This document shows, piece by piece, positions 12,229-23,104 of a DNA stretch of 64,000 bases; position 1 is the stretch's first letter, and the number at the start of each line of letters is the position of its first letter. Both the position numbers and the translations under genes were made by a program. This DNA comes from Tenrec ecaudatus (taxonomy: Eukaryota > Chordata > Mammalia > Afrosoricida > Tenrecidae), in NCBI RefSeq assembly GCF_050624435.1, contig NC_134531.1:259174812-259238811 (forward strand), in the 5' to 3' direction. The notes beneath the pieces are model-generated. The model saw only the letters and a program-made list of their open reading frames with translations. It was not told the origin of the DNA and did no database searches.

Positions 12229-12554
12229 GCTTATTTTAACGTTTACTCTGCTGATTCTAGCAGTTGTACACCCGTGCCCCACATGTTATATATATGTTAT
12301 ATATACTATATGCATATATAGTATATAAACACAATGTATATGTTATATGTAGTAAATAAATGGCTCATATTAAATGAACCTAAATAATGGTTTGGATGGC
12401 TTAAAAAAAGGAGGGAAATTGAAACTGAAATGAACCTGGAATATTTAGTGACAATCAAGTTTATTTTAAAAAAACACCCTAATAACCTAGCATGATTAAA
12501 TACCCCACATATTATAGAAATGACATATATTTTCTCACATAAAATTAAAAAACC
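12229..12554. other. AT-rich spacer with palindromic TATA tract
   Basis: 12280-12345 is a TATATG/CATATA-rich near-palindromic stretch. The rest is unassigned. Confidence 0.5.
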
Positions 12555-12718
12555 ATACTTACCTGGCAGGGGAGGTACCATGATCAGGAAGGTGGTTTTC
12601 CCAGTGCGAGGCTTCTCCATTGCATTCCGGATGTGCTGACCCCTGCGATTTCCCCAAATGTGGGAATCTCGACTGCAGAATTTGTGGTAGTGGGGGACTG
12701 CGTTCACGCTCTTCCCTG
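12555..12718 (+). pseudogene. U1 snRNA retropseudogene, full length
   Basis: Exactly 164 nt, the length of vertebrate U1. The 5' splice-site-pairing end ATACTTACCTG is intact at 12555, followed by CTGGCAGGGGAG, the loop with GGTGGTTTTCCCAG, the core TGTGCTGACCCCTGCGATTT, the Sm site AATTTGTGG (about 12679) and the 3' stem. I count about nine or ten differences from functional U1, for example AGATACC to AGGTACC and TCACGAAG to TCAGGAAG. A short A-run follows at once. The flanks look like an imperfect duplication (ATTAAAAAACCATA before, ATTAAGAAGACCATA after). No proximal sequence element was seen upstream. It is best read as a copy made by L1 machinery and not a transcribed gene. Confidence 0.9.
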
Positions 12719-13299
12719 AAAAAAAATTAAGAAGACCATAACATTTGGAAAATTATATCCAAATCAGATATCTTTTTATGGTGTTCGCATCGCAAAATAA
12801 GACATCCCTATATATTCTAAACCAATTGAAGAAGTAAATACCAATTAACAATAAAAGTACAGAGTCAGAAACAATCTTGAAAAAATGAATTATTATCTTG
12901 GAGTGGCTATTAGTATTGGGGCCTATTTCACATCTTTATTATCTTTGTTGAAAATGGATATTTGGCCCATCGTGTGTGCACTTTCAGATGCACAGTCTGT
13001 ATACTGTCACATCCACTCTAGTGTGATAGCACAATGGCTTCTTCTTGCCTTTAATTTCCTTCCATAATCTGATCTTTAAGGTGGATTTTCCCCTGTAAGT
13101 AATGCTTTGCCAATAATTCACACCTCGGCTTATCATCCAACTGTCTCCTATATTTCATGTACCATGGATCTCTTTACTACAGCTAGAGGAAAGGCACAGT
13201 GTTGAAGGACGTGATAATGGTTCAAGGCACAGACTGGTATCTATTTAGATGCAATTTTAATCCTGACAGTTCCTTGCCAATTATTCATTTTTTGTATTG

Positions 13300-13475
13300 T
13301 CATTGTGTGTAACCTCGTGAGACAGTTTGGACATACCCCGTGAGATCTTCCAGGCTGTTACTTTTATGAGAAAAATTTACCAGATCTTTCACACCTAGAG
13401 TCACCAGGTGGGTTTGAATGGCTGAATTTTTGATCAGCAAATGAACACTTAACTATTCACCAACAGAATGCCTGT
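13300..13475 (-). repeat. Degenerate SINE, probably AfroSINE-related
   Basis: Minus-strand resemblance to the SINE body and head (TCACCAGGTGGGTTTGAA at 13402, AACACTTAAC at 13445). Too diverged to be certain. Confidence 0.4.
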
Positions 13476-13539
13476 GATTAGCCTGAATACTTAGTAAATG
13501 CATGCAACTTTTTTCTTCCCAAATTCCTCTTTAAAGGAG

Positions 13540-13949
13540 ATGGTCTCACATAGACAGAGTGAATTAAGTAAGTCAATATAGCAACCCTCAGGATCAGTGG
13601 TGAGAGTGGTAATACTGGAAGTGTAGAGGGAAGGCGGGGTAGAAAGGGATAACCAATTATAAGGATCTACATATAACCTCCTCCGTGGGGGATGGACAAC
13701 AGAAAAGAGAGTGAAGGGAGACATCGGACAGTGTAAGATATGACAAAATAATAATGACTTTATAAGTCATCAAGGGTTCATGAGGGAGGGGGAGCAGGGA
13801 GAGAGTGGGGAGAAATGAGGAGGTGATACCAAGGGCTCGAGTAGAAATCAGGTGTTTTGGGAATGATGCGGGCAACAAATGTACAAATGTGCTTGACATA
13901 CAATTTATGTATATTGTATGAGCCCCCAATAAAATGATTAAAAAACACA
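13540..13949 (+). mobile_element. L1 3'UTR, 5'-truncated insertion
   Basis: The last 400 bp of the young L1 family: AGACATCGGACAGTGTAAGATATG near 13720, a purine-rich tract GGGAGGGGGAGCAGGG at 13782, and the end TTGTATGAGCCCCCAATAAAATGATT at 13914 with an AATAAA signal and A-tail. It matches the ends at 15.4, 45.6 and 56.4 kb. Confidence 0.85.
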
Positions 13950-14277
13950 TGGTATCAAGGCATTTTTGAATGAATACATATATCACCTTGTGGGGATTGA
14001 AGCCAGATTTTAATAAATTGAATATCAGAAGGAGATGCAGAAAATATATAATTTTTTAAACTGAGAAACTTGAACCCTCGGTTTCTTCTGAACCTCTCTT
14101 GCTATTAAAAGGAGACCTTTAAATACAGGCATGTACATATGTAAATATATTTATGAGGATGAGGAAATAAATTTATGAGCATGTATTTATAGGTTTAATA
14201 GCAGATTGACATTGGGCCTCCACTCAAGTACTTCCTCAATGCAAGAACACTTTGTTCTATTAAACTGGCATTCAATG

Positions 14278-14770
14278 ATGCTCACCTTACCAACATGTTC
14301 GCTGAAGACAAATGGTGCATAAGCAAATGTGGCAAAGAAAGCTGAGGGTGCCCAACTATCAAAAGATATAGCATCTGGGGTCTTAAAGGCTTGAAGATAA
14401 GCAAGCAGCCATCTTGCTGAGAAGACAACAAGCCCACATGGAAGAAGCACACCAGCCAGCGTGATCATGAGGTGTCGAAGGGATCAAGTTTTAGGCATCA
14501 TAGAAGGAAAATAATCATATCATTGTGTGCTCTCCTTCCCGATATGATTGCTGAGGTCTAATGGGACCATAAGCAAGTGTGGTGAAGAAAGCTGATTTTG
14601 CCCGACTATCAAAAGATATAGCATCTCGGGTCTTAAAAGCTTGAGGATAAACCAGCGGTCATCTAGTACAGAAGCATCAAGGCCCACATGGAAGAAATCA
14701 TGAGGTGTCAAAGAGATCAGGTATCAAGCATCAAGGAACAAAAGTCACATCATTTTGAATGGGGGGGAGT
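14278..14770 (+). repeat. Tandem duplication inside L1 3'UTR
   Basis: Two copies about 250 bp apart, sharing AAGAAAGCTGA, CTATCAAAAGATATAGCATC, GGTCTTAAA-GCTTGA and ATGAGGTGTC. They are clearly diverged, so the duplication is older than this insertion or has since mutated. Confidence 0.75.
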
Positions 14771-15325
14771 GCAGAGTGGGGACCCAAAGGCCATTTGTGG
14801 GCAACTGGATATCCCCTTACAGAAGGGTCTTGAGGAGGAGACGACCTGGTCAGGAGGCAGTGTAGCAACAACAAAAGATACAACTTTCCTCTAGTTCTTA
14901 AATGCTTCCTCCCCCCAGATATCATGATCCCAATTCTACCTCACAAATTCAGCTGGACCAGAGGATGTACAATGATACACATGGGAACTGGAAACACAGG
15001 GAATACAGGACAGATAAACTCTTCAGGTCCTGTGGTGAGAGGGGTGATACTGGGAGGGTGGAGGGAAGGTGGGGTAGAAATGGGGAACAGATTACAAGGA
15101 TCTGCATATAACCTCCTCTCTGGAGGTCAGTCAACAGAAAAGTGGGTGAAGGGAGACATTGGAGAGTGTAAGATATGAAAAAATAATAATGACTTATAAA
15201 TTATCAAGGGTTCATGAGGGAGCGGAGAAAGGGGAGGGAGGGGAAAATTGAAGAGCTGATGCCAGGGGCTCAAGTGGAAAGCAGATGCTTTGAAAATGAT
15301 GATGGCAACAAATGTGCTTGACACA

Positions 15326-15387
15326 ATGGATGGATGGATGGATGGATGGATGGATGGATGGATGGATGGATGGATGGATGGATGGAT
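15326..15387. repeat. (GGAT)n/(ATGG)n microsatellite
   Basis: About fifteen perfect ATGG units between the L1 blocks CTTGACACA and TTGTGATAAG. Undisturbed L1 tails have only GATGTATGTATGG at this point, so the array expanded in place. Confidence 0.95.
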
Positions 15388-15440
15388 TGTGATAAGCATT
15401 GTATGAACCCCCAATAAAATGATTTTTTAAAAAAAAGCAG

Positions 15441-17050
15441 ACCTTTCTCCACTCAGAGGAAACCAGCTTTCCTTTTTATTAGAAAAGCAAAACATATAAG
15501 CACAATTGTTTCCTCTCCTTTATGGGAAAGAATCCTGGATGATAGCATATAAAATTTTTTTAGGATACATTCATAATTTTTCTGTACTTATTTGGACTTC
15601 AGGCTTTATAATACTTGCTACAGTATATCAGATTGGCCTCAACAATTTGGTAGATTGCTTAATAATATACTGGACTGAATAGTGACAGAATCAATAAGGT
15701 TAAGATTATTAACCTTAGCTAGCATACCCTCTAGGGAAACTGGTCCAAAGGATTAGAGAATATGAGTGGGGTTGATATATTATGTTCATTCTGCTTAGCC
15801 ATCCTAACCTATGTAGACATTGTATTAATTAACTTTGTAGGAATGAAGTGGTGGGCTTACTTTGTGCCTTAATGAGACCCTTGCATGCCATAGTACAGGC
15901 AGAAACACCTGCAAAGGTGTAGCGGAGAAGACACTGGTGATTTTTTCCAATGGTCGCTCGTGTATCTATAGAGAAAGCCAATTTTGTACACTTTATAATA
16001 ATCCTAAATAAAAAGAAGCTAATTTCTAGTACAGTTTAGGTACAATTGAATTTTAGATTGTATTGCACTGTTTCGTTTCCTGGGAAAACCACAAGTTTGT
16101 CAATTTTTAGTGGAAACCAGAGAAAAAGAGTGCTCTGTATTGGTGAGACTAGCTGCTATACTTGTATTTAGGATCCAGTCCACTTAGTAATAATGGAAGC
16201 CTGTGTGACATAAATCGGGATGCTATTTAGGGCCTTTGACAAGTTCCCCTTGAATACGCAAGTGCAGATCCTATGTCCACTTCTTTTCATTACATATTGG
16301 GCCTTATCCATTCATCTTAATGATGGCTATTTAGCAGAAGCATTTCATTGTGACACATAAATATTATATGGGAAACCAAGCTTTTGAAGATCCAGAATAC
16401 ATCATAATAAACACAATCAGATGGCTTAAATTCACAAATACCTACTCCTACACCTAGTCTTATTCAATCTACACTCATGACATCAAAGGGTGTTGCTTAG
16501 AACTAGTTAGCTGAGCAAGAAAAATCTTGTCTTAAATGCAAATATTTTTGTATAGTTGATTTTTCATGAGCAAGTTCATAATGTCTACAAACTACAGTTT
16601 AGTTTAGAGAATGGCAAGCATACAGTAGTGAAGAAATATCTACCTTTGATCAGAAAATCAAGTCAGCGTATAGTTATTTATTTTATATATATTTAAAAGG
16701 TATAAAAGGGATGTATATTGATATGTATTGATTAATATTGAAGCAGTGATATTACTATATCAGTCAATATAGTAACCCAAATACACTGCTACCTTCTCAA
16801 TAGGGTCATGTACATATAAGTCACGTAGGAAAGAAGATGGGATTTACATGGGTTTACATATAAAACTTCTCCCTTATTAGCACTGGTCTAGTGTCTACAT
16901 GCTTCATTTAACAATAGATTTTGGAGATTACTTTTGATCCCTTTTCTTAGGGATAAAGCAGCGATTTTTTTCTCATGAGAATAAATATATATTCCAAATA
17001 TGGATTTGCCTTCTCTGTATGAATAACTTGTGCCAGAACATCCATTAGTG
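15441..17050. other. Unique AT-rich DNA
   Basis: No repeat or RNA recognised. It lies immediately downstream of the possible gene end at 17069-17509, minus strand. Confidence 0.5.
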
Positions 17051-17068
17051 AACTTACAGTATGCCACA

Positions 17069-17074
17069 TTTATT
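17069..17074 (-). terminator. Candidate polyadenylation signal AATAAA
   Basis: Minus-strand AATAAA (plus TTTATT) about 285 bp beyond the stop codon of the putative exon, a normal distance for a short 3'UTR. AATAAA is common in AT-rich DNA, so on its own this is weak. Confidence 0.35.
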
Positions 17075-17357
17075 GCCATGTTATCTCACACATATCACTG
17101 CTGGAAAAACAGAAAAAAAAGACTACTTACACTAGGAGATGTGGGGGAAATGAAACAATGAGCTCATTTGCAAGGGATTCCTTAGTTTTAAAATGAACTC
17201 CGCATGCAGAATCAAATGTTAGTCGTGTTATAGCCTATATATGGCACACTTACATTTTTTTGGTTATAATGTGTTTCAGCATATGTTCTCAGTGTATCTC
17301 CATCAGAATCTATAAGTCTGAGAACTAAAGTGAGAATATAGAAGTGACTCCATTAAC

Positions 17358-17509
17358 TCAAGTCTGATAGTTGCTACTCAGCACTGCAGGAGTAGAATTG
17401 ATGAACTTGTAGGTCTTAATGGTCAAAGAGTTATAAAATGAAAAGTAGTCGTTGGTCTTGTTAAACTTGTATCTGAGACGATCCACTGTCCATTTAGAGT
17501 CTCCTGCTG
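17358..17509 (-). CDS. Possible terminal coding exon of an unidentified host gene
   Basis: On the minus strand a pyrimidine-rich acceptor (TTTTTTCTATACTTATTTCAG) ends at 17510. It is followed by a frame open for 49 codons to a TGA at 17360-17358; the first two bases complete a codon from an upstream exon. The translated end contains KWTVDRLRYKFNKTND, a middle FINSTPAV and ends SNYQT, with two possible N-glycosylation sites (NKT, NST). Third positions are clearly richer in G/C than the AT-rich surroundings, and the segment lies in non-repeat DNA. An AATAAA lies about 285 bp downstream. The acceptor is a NAGNAG type, so a shift of three bases is possible. I do not recognise the protein. No partner exon was found in the window; upstream exons would lie at higher coordinates, beyond large repeat-filled introns. 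A chance frame or a pseudogene cannot be excluded. Confidence 0.42.
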
Positions 17510-17874
17510 CTGAAATAAGTATAGAAAAAAATTAAGTGTACTCAACAAAACATTCTTTGCAGCCTCAAAAACATGACTATAGAAATAACTAACATCAATA
17601 GCATAATCTTCAATTCAATAAACTCTGGAATATTTTCTAAAATGATTAAATTAGTTTAATAAGTTACTAAATATTTATTATTTATTACCTACTCCTTTCT
17701 AATCTTAATCATTATATCTATATAAATTGTATTCATTTAAACTTGGATTCACCAAATTAGATAAATTCTTTTGTCCCTTGTCATCAAAGTTATACACATA
17801 ACCAAACAATGATACATGAATGCTCTGAGCTCTTTTCATTCTTCCTTTTTGGCCATTCCTATATCAGAAAAAGG

Positions 17875-17985
17875 CAACCTGGTGGCATGAGTATTACACA
17901 GTGGGATGTTAAATACAAACTCAAAAACTAAACTCACTGCCATGGAGGTGATTCCAACTCATGGTGACCCTAGAGGTTGTAATCA
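17875..17985. repeat. AfroSINE fragments in opposite orientations
   Basis: 17875-17915 is a plus-strand tRNA-like head (AACCTGGTGGCATGAGTATTA). 17922-17985 is a minus-strand tail (AAACTCACTGCCATGGAGGTGATTCC). This is either two insertions or one copy with an internal inversion. Confidence 0.6.
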
Positions 17986-18199
17986 ATTAATATGGCTAAT
18001 CTAGCCATAATCTCGTGTAATGTGTTGTAATTATGAACTATATTTCCATGGCTATGATTCCACTTTGAAAGGACAGGACTTTTCTGATAAAAGGTGGTAC
18101 TAAGTCTTGACCTTAGTAGAGGCTGTGAGCCCAGCCATGCCCTTTGTTTCCTTGGGATCATCTTTATACTTTACTAGACGGTGTGATTTAATTTCATTT

Positions 18200-18867
18200 T
18201 CCTTGGGTGTATGATCTACTAAAATAAAAATCACACCTCCATCAAATCCATTTCTCAGAGTCATCTGGGACACACAAATACATCACAGAACCATTTGGAA
18301 GAACATGATGAAGATGTCTGTCTTTAGTGGAGTAGGCTGCTGAGATCAGATGTACCAGAATTTCTGGGCTTGAGACTCAGAGAAGACTATGGGGTAGCTG
18401 TGTCTCACATGATCTAGACTATGGAACTGTAAGATAGAGCGAGAGTTGAGCTGTCTTCTAAACCATGGAGGAAAAAGCCATGGGACCCTCTGATGGAGTA
18501 ACAGAGGAGATGTGTTGCTACAGACCAGACTGTATCCTCACTGTTGGCTTGTCTTGATTTCTGATAACCAATTAACTTAGCTAATAAACCATTATAATTT
18601 TTAATATTTGTGGGTTCTGTATGACTATTGAAACAAAGTTTCAAACCCTGCATAGAAACAGAGTGTAATCTATGGAACAAATGATGGCAAAATAGATACA
18701 GAAGGTTGGAGGATGGAGGCATGTCTGATTCCTGTCTTGTGGCAATAGAGAAACCAGAGTAAGTCAGATATGGCCCTCCACCACATTAATATAGTTGATG
18801 TCACAAGGGGGATTCGGCTTCAAGCTGATGAATATGTATTTGTAATAGAAAGAATCACATGAATATA
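18200..18867. other. Unassigned, possibly old LTR sequence
   Basis: 18360-18780 has LTR-like composition and TTAATAAACC-type tracts near 18580, but there are no ends I can define. Confidence 0.3.
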
Positions 18868-19278
18868 TATTGTGGCTGTGGTTAGGTGCCTTTGAGTCAG
18901 TTTTGACTCACAGTTACCCTATGTAAAAACTACTGTCCGGTTCTGGATATTCCTCAAAATTCTTCTCATGTTTGAACACATTAGTACAACCACTGTGCAG
19001 TTAATCTTGTGTTGGACCTTCCACTGTTTTTTGGCCTCTCTGTTTTACCAAGCATGTTGTCCTTCTCAAGAACAGTTCTCCCTGAGAACACGTCCAAATA
19101 ACGTAAAAGAAAGATTCATCATCTTTGTAAGGAGCATTCTGTCTGTTTCTTCCAAGACACATTTCTTTGTTCTCTTGGGAATCCATGGTACTTCAATATT
19201 CTTTTGCAACACCATAGCTGAAATAAATAAATTGTCCTTAGATCTTCCTTATTCAATGTACAACTTTCACATGCATAT
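18868..19278 (-). mobile_element. RTE LINE, outer element, 3' end
   Basis: Minus-strand RTE 3' region: tail block TTTGAGTCAGTTTTGACTCAC at 18891, then CCAAGCATGTTGTCCTTCTC (19048) and AGGAGCATTCTGTCTG (19131). It stops after TTTCACATGCATATGA at 19278, where another RTE is inserted. The same element continues at 20879. Confidence 0.8.
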
Positions 19279-20878
19279 GATGTTGTTGTTATGTGTCGAC
19301 CTATCATGACTCCGTGCACAACAAAATGAAATGCACCACAGTCCTGTTCCAGCCTCAGAATCACTCTGATACCTGACTCCACTGATGTAGTTACTGTCTC
19401 AATCCATCTCATTGGAGGCATTGTTCTTTATTACTGCGCTGCTGCTTTACCAAGCCCTTCTCCAGGGACTGGTCCCTCTTGGCAAAATGCCCAAAATATG
19501 TAAGATGAAGTCTTGCCATCCTTGCATCTAAAGACAACTCTAGCCTTACTTCTAACAAAGATCAGTTTGTCCTTTTAGATGTCCACTGGACTGTCAGTAT
19601 TCTTCTCCAGCACCATAATTCAAAGGCATTGATTCTTCTACAGTCTTTCTTATTTGATATCCAACTTCCCCATGTATATCATGCAATGGAGAATGCCATG
19701 GCTTGGGTTAGACACATGGGTCAGATCAAAGTATCCCCCTTGCTCTTTAATACTTTAAAGAGATCTTGTGAAGCAGATTTACCTACTTCAATACTGCTTT
19801 TGATCTGATGACTGCAGCTTCTGCGCGCATTGATTATGGATCCAAATAAGACAAAATACTTGACAAACCTTTTCTTCATTTATCATGTTTCCAAATTGTG
19901 CAGTTGTGAGTATTCGTTCTTTCTTAAATTGAGTTGTAATTGATACTGAAGGCTGCAGTCTTTGATCTTCATCAGCAAGTGCTTCAAATCCTCCTCACTT
20001 TTAGCAGGAAAGGTTGCATCATCTGCATATTGCAGGTTGTTAATAAGCCTTCCTCCAATCCTGATGCCACAGTCGTCTTCATCTAATTTCGTTTCTCTGA
20101 TGATTTGCTCAGCATACAGATTGAACAAGTATGATGAGAGGACACAAAACAAAACTGACGCACAGCTTTCCTGATTTTAAACCAAGCAGTATTCCCTTGT
20201 TCTTTTGGCCTATTGATCCGTATACAAGTTCTGAATGAGCACACTGAAGTGTCCAGTCTCAAGGTTATTCACAGTTTATATGGTCCACAGAGTCAAATGC
20301 CTCTGCATAGTCAATGATCACAAGTAAACATCTATCTCCACTTGACATCAGCATGATACCCTTTGTCGCCTGTCCTCTTCTGAGTACAGCCTGAACTTCT
20401 GGCAGTTCCTGTCAATGTACTACTGCAACCACTGTTGGATGATGTGAAGAAAAAATTTACTTGTGTGCCATATCAATGATATCCTTCTATAATTTGATCA
20501 ACTTCCTTTGGAATGGGCACAAATTTGGCTCTCTTCCAGTCAGTTGGTCAAGTAGCTGTCTTCCAAATTTCCTGACATAGATCGGTAAGTACTGCCAGTG
20601 CTTCTTCAGCTTGCTGAAATGTTACAGTGGGTATTCCATCCATTTCTGGAGCCTGGTTTTGGCTGATGCATTCAGTTCAATTTGAGCTTCGTCCTTCAGC
20701 ACCACTGATACTTTCTGGTACACAGCCTCTGCATTCTTTCATCTTCTCTTAATGCTTCCTACATCATTCAATATTTTGGCTATAGAAAACTTTCAAGGTT
20801 TTGAATTGAGGCTTGAATTTTTTCTTAGTTCTTTCAGTTCAAATACGCTGGGTGAATTCTTCCTTTAAGTATTCCTGC
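19279..20878 (-). mobile_element. RTE LINE inserted in an RTE LINE
   Basis: A second, longer RTE on the minus strand, from its 3' tail (TGTTGTTGTTATGTGTCGACC at 19283) through the reverse-transcriptase region to about 20878. The RT part reads IRIGGRLINNLQYADDATF on the minus strand near 20060-20000, so the YADD active-site motif survives in this copy. An open frame of about 90 codons covers 20152-19883; stops and frameshifts break the rest. The 5' part (KDKAP-like block near 20650) is recognisable. Sequence on both sides belongs to the outer RTE (TGCATATGA | TGCATGAGAGG), which suggests a short imperfect target duplication. Confidence 0.8.
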
Positions 20879-21160
20879 ATGAGAGGCTATTGAGAATATC
20901 ATGGTGTGCATTAGGTGCCCTTTGACTCAAAGTAACTTTGCTTTTCAACACTTTAAATGGGTCTTCGGCAGCAGAATTACCAGTACAGTGTATCACTTGC
21001 ACTCTTGATGGCTGCTTCCCTGAGCATTGATTGTGAATCCAAGTAAGACAAAATCTTTAGCAAATTCAATCTTTTCCCCATCTACTCTGATGTTATCTAC
21101 TGGTCCAGTTGTGGAGATTTTTGTTTTCTTCTTTGCACTGAGTTGCAATCCATGAAGCCT
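20879..21160 (-). mobile_element. RTE LINE, outer element, continued
   Basis: Continuation of the element that starts at 18868, with GCTATTGAGAATATCATGG at 20886 following on from 19278. On the minus strand it encodes the RT-downstream block (GPVDNIRVDGEKIEFAKDF). It ends where a plus-strand RTE begins. Confidence 0.75.
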
Positions 21161-21445
21161 ACAATTCCAGGACACTTCATTATGGCCATGCAGACTTTGT
21201 ACATGGATCAAGCGGCAGTTTTGTCAGGAACGGCGCACATCAAACTTACATCTTCTCACCATACTTGTTCAATTTTTAACCTGAGCAAATCATCATAGAA
21301 GCTGGCTTATATGAAGGAGAATGTGGCATCTGGTTTGTAGGATGGTTTATTAATAATCTATGATATGCAGATGACACAACCTTGTTTGCTGAAAGTGAGG
21401 AATACTTGAAGCCCTTGCTATTGACAATCAAGTATTGTACCCTTC

Positions 21446-22060
21446 TGTGATAGTTAGGTTTATTGTGCCAACTCAGCCAAAAGGAACATGTGGGTGGAGT
21501 TTAATCAGGTCACAGTTTGATTGGAGAAAAACAAGATAAATGGCTTCTCAAGGCCTGTCCCCTTCTCTCTTCCTCTCATGATATGACCAGCATGCTGCTG
21601 CTTGAGCTAGTTCTTTGCCTCAGCCGTGTGCAGTACTACTGGTGGGCCAAGACAAACCATGGATCATGTAGCTAGAGCTTGAGGCTCCTTTGAGACCTGA
21701 TTCCCCATGCTGCTGGCACATACATCACTTGAGCTGGAGCCTGGTGGATGCTGTTGTCAGGAATCACTTAGCCTTCTTTGACAAACTGCCATGCTACTGA
21801 GTGTTGTGGACCCACTGTGCTATTTGCTGCTGGAAGGTGGACAGACTCTGCATGTTTTGCCTGAGGGAAGACTCTGCTGTTTGCTTCCTTGACCTTAGAC
21901 TGGCTGCCTCACAAGTTCAATAACTTTCAGTATATTAACTGATAAACAAAAGTGAGTTGAATTGAGCCCTCTGTACTGTTGTGTGGACTAATTAGATGTT
22001 ATATTCCTTCTTGCTGTAAAAACATATCCATATATGTATATATATTCATAAAGTGTCCTG
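21446..22060 (+). mobile_element. ERV-L-type solo LTR
   Basis: Starts TGTGATAGTTAGGTTTATTG, the classic start of ERV-L family LTRs, and shares its body with the copies at 28374-28556 and 55859-56448. The 3' end is truncated or mutated: it breaks off at about AAGTGTCCTG instead of the usual CTGTCTAATACA. It interrupts the RTE just after the active-site region. Confidence 0.75.
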
Positions 22061-22290
22061 TTTGGATGACAACTCAATGTAAAGAAGACTAAACCATCAA
22101 AACTGGATCAGTTGTTAACATCATGGTAAATACAGAAAACATTGAAGTTGTCATAGATTTTGTCCAGCTCGGACTCATAATCAAGGTTCATAGAAGCAGC
22201 AGTCACGAGATCAAATGATGCATGGAACTAGGTAAATCTGCCTCACGTGTTCTCTTTAACGTGTTGAAAAGCCAAACTTCTTTTAGGACT

Positions 22291-22384
22291 GAGCTGTACC
22301 TGGTTCAAGTCATGGTGTTTTCAATTGCCTCATACATGAGCTGTACCTGGTTCAAGTCATGGTGTTTTCAATTGGCTCACACAT
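22291..22384 (+). repeat. 47-bp tandem duplication in RTE
   Basis: GAGCTGTACCTGGTTCAAGT... repeats at 22291 and 22338 with only a few changes (GCCTCATACAT versus GGCTCACACAT at the ends). A recent local duplication. Confidence 0.9.
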
Positions 22385-22391
22385 ATGCATG

Positions 22392-22893
22392 TGTGTTAGT
22401 CTAGGTTGACTAGAGAAACAAATTCATAGACACTCATGTGTATAAGAAAGAGCTTTATATAAAGATTAATTGTATATTAAGAAAACTTCCCAGCCCACTC
22501 AAGATCAAGTCCATAAGTCCAATATTATCTCATATGTCTGACACCAGTCTATAAATTCCTCTTCAGACTCCTACAAAACATGCAATGACACCGAATGCAG
22601 GAAGATCACAGGCCAGTTGGAGGAAAGGCTTGTAGATCCCGTGGCAGTAGAAGCATGGCAGGAGTATCCATGTGGCTCCTCTAGCTCCATTGGTGTATCT
22701 CTGGCTGGCTTGTCATCAGGAATATGTAGCAGATAGTCTATTTGTCCTACCCCCAGGGAGGAATTCCCAGAATCTAGGAGTCTTAAAATCCTCAGGAGAA
22801 GGCTATGCCCACACAGAGGAATAATTGGCTGTGACCTGATAGACAGATGAGACTCTACCCTTTCGCTAGTTGACAGATCACATAAGTGCTACA
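22392..22893 (-). repeat. Left LTR (3' LTR of provirus)
   Basis: Plus-strand ends are TGTGTTAGTC...AAGTGCTACA. Minus-strand TATA-like TTTATATAAAGCTCT lies near 22451-22465. Confidence 0.85.
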
Positions 22894-22951
22894 GACCACC
22901 CCCTGGCAACTTGCCACTCTTAAACAACTCTTTAGCCACACATAATTTTGT

Positions 22952-23104
22952 AAAATATTTTAATTGGGGCTCATACAACACTTATCACAATCCATACATA
23001 CATCAATTGAGTAAAGCACCCTTATACATTTGTTGCCCTCATCATTCTCAAAGTTCACCTTCCCCTTGGGTTCCTGGAATCAGCTCATTTTCCTTTTTTC
23101 CCTC
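22952..23104 (-). mobile_element. L1 3'-end insertion in provirus interior
   Basis: Antisense L1 tail (TTAATTGGGGCTCATACAAC at 22960) flanked by similar CACATAATTTT / CACATATAATTTT sequences, a probable target duplication. Confidence 0.75.

Larger units (their letters stand above)
14100..15440 (+). mobile_element. L1 3'UTR, 5'-truncated, with duplicated module
   Basis: A longer piece of the same L1 3'UTR, aligning by eye with 54900-56480 in the big L1. It contains two tandem copies of a roughly 250-bp module (14278-14527 and 14528-14770, each with ACTATCAAAAGATATAGCATCT and GGCCCACATGGAAGAA). It ends at TGTATGAACCCCCAATAAAATG plus a poly(A) run at about 15437. A GGAT/ATGG microsatellite interrupts it at 15326-15387. 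Confidence 0.85.

Noticed and set aside
12306..12707. 133-codon minus-strand frame
   Set aside because: It overlaps the U1 pseudogene in antisense and has no domain; chance frame.
13657..13986. 109-codon minus-strand frame
   Set aside because: Lies in antisense to an L1 3'UTR whose purine tract lacks stops in that direction.
15127..15452. Frames encoding repeated HPSI units
   Set aside because: They are read-through of the ATGG microsatellite in an L1 tail, not a protein.
18414..18722. 102-codon minus-strand frame
   Set aside because: No recognisable domain and possible old LTR context; no splice or codon signal.
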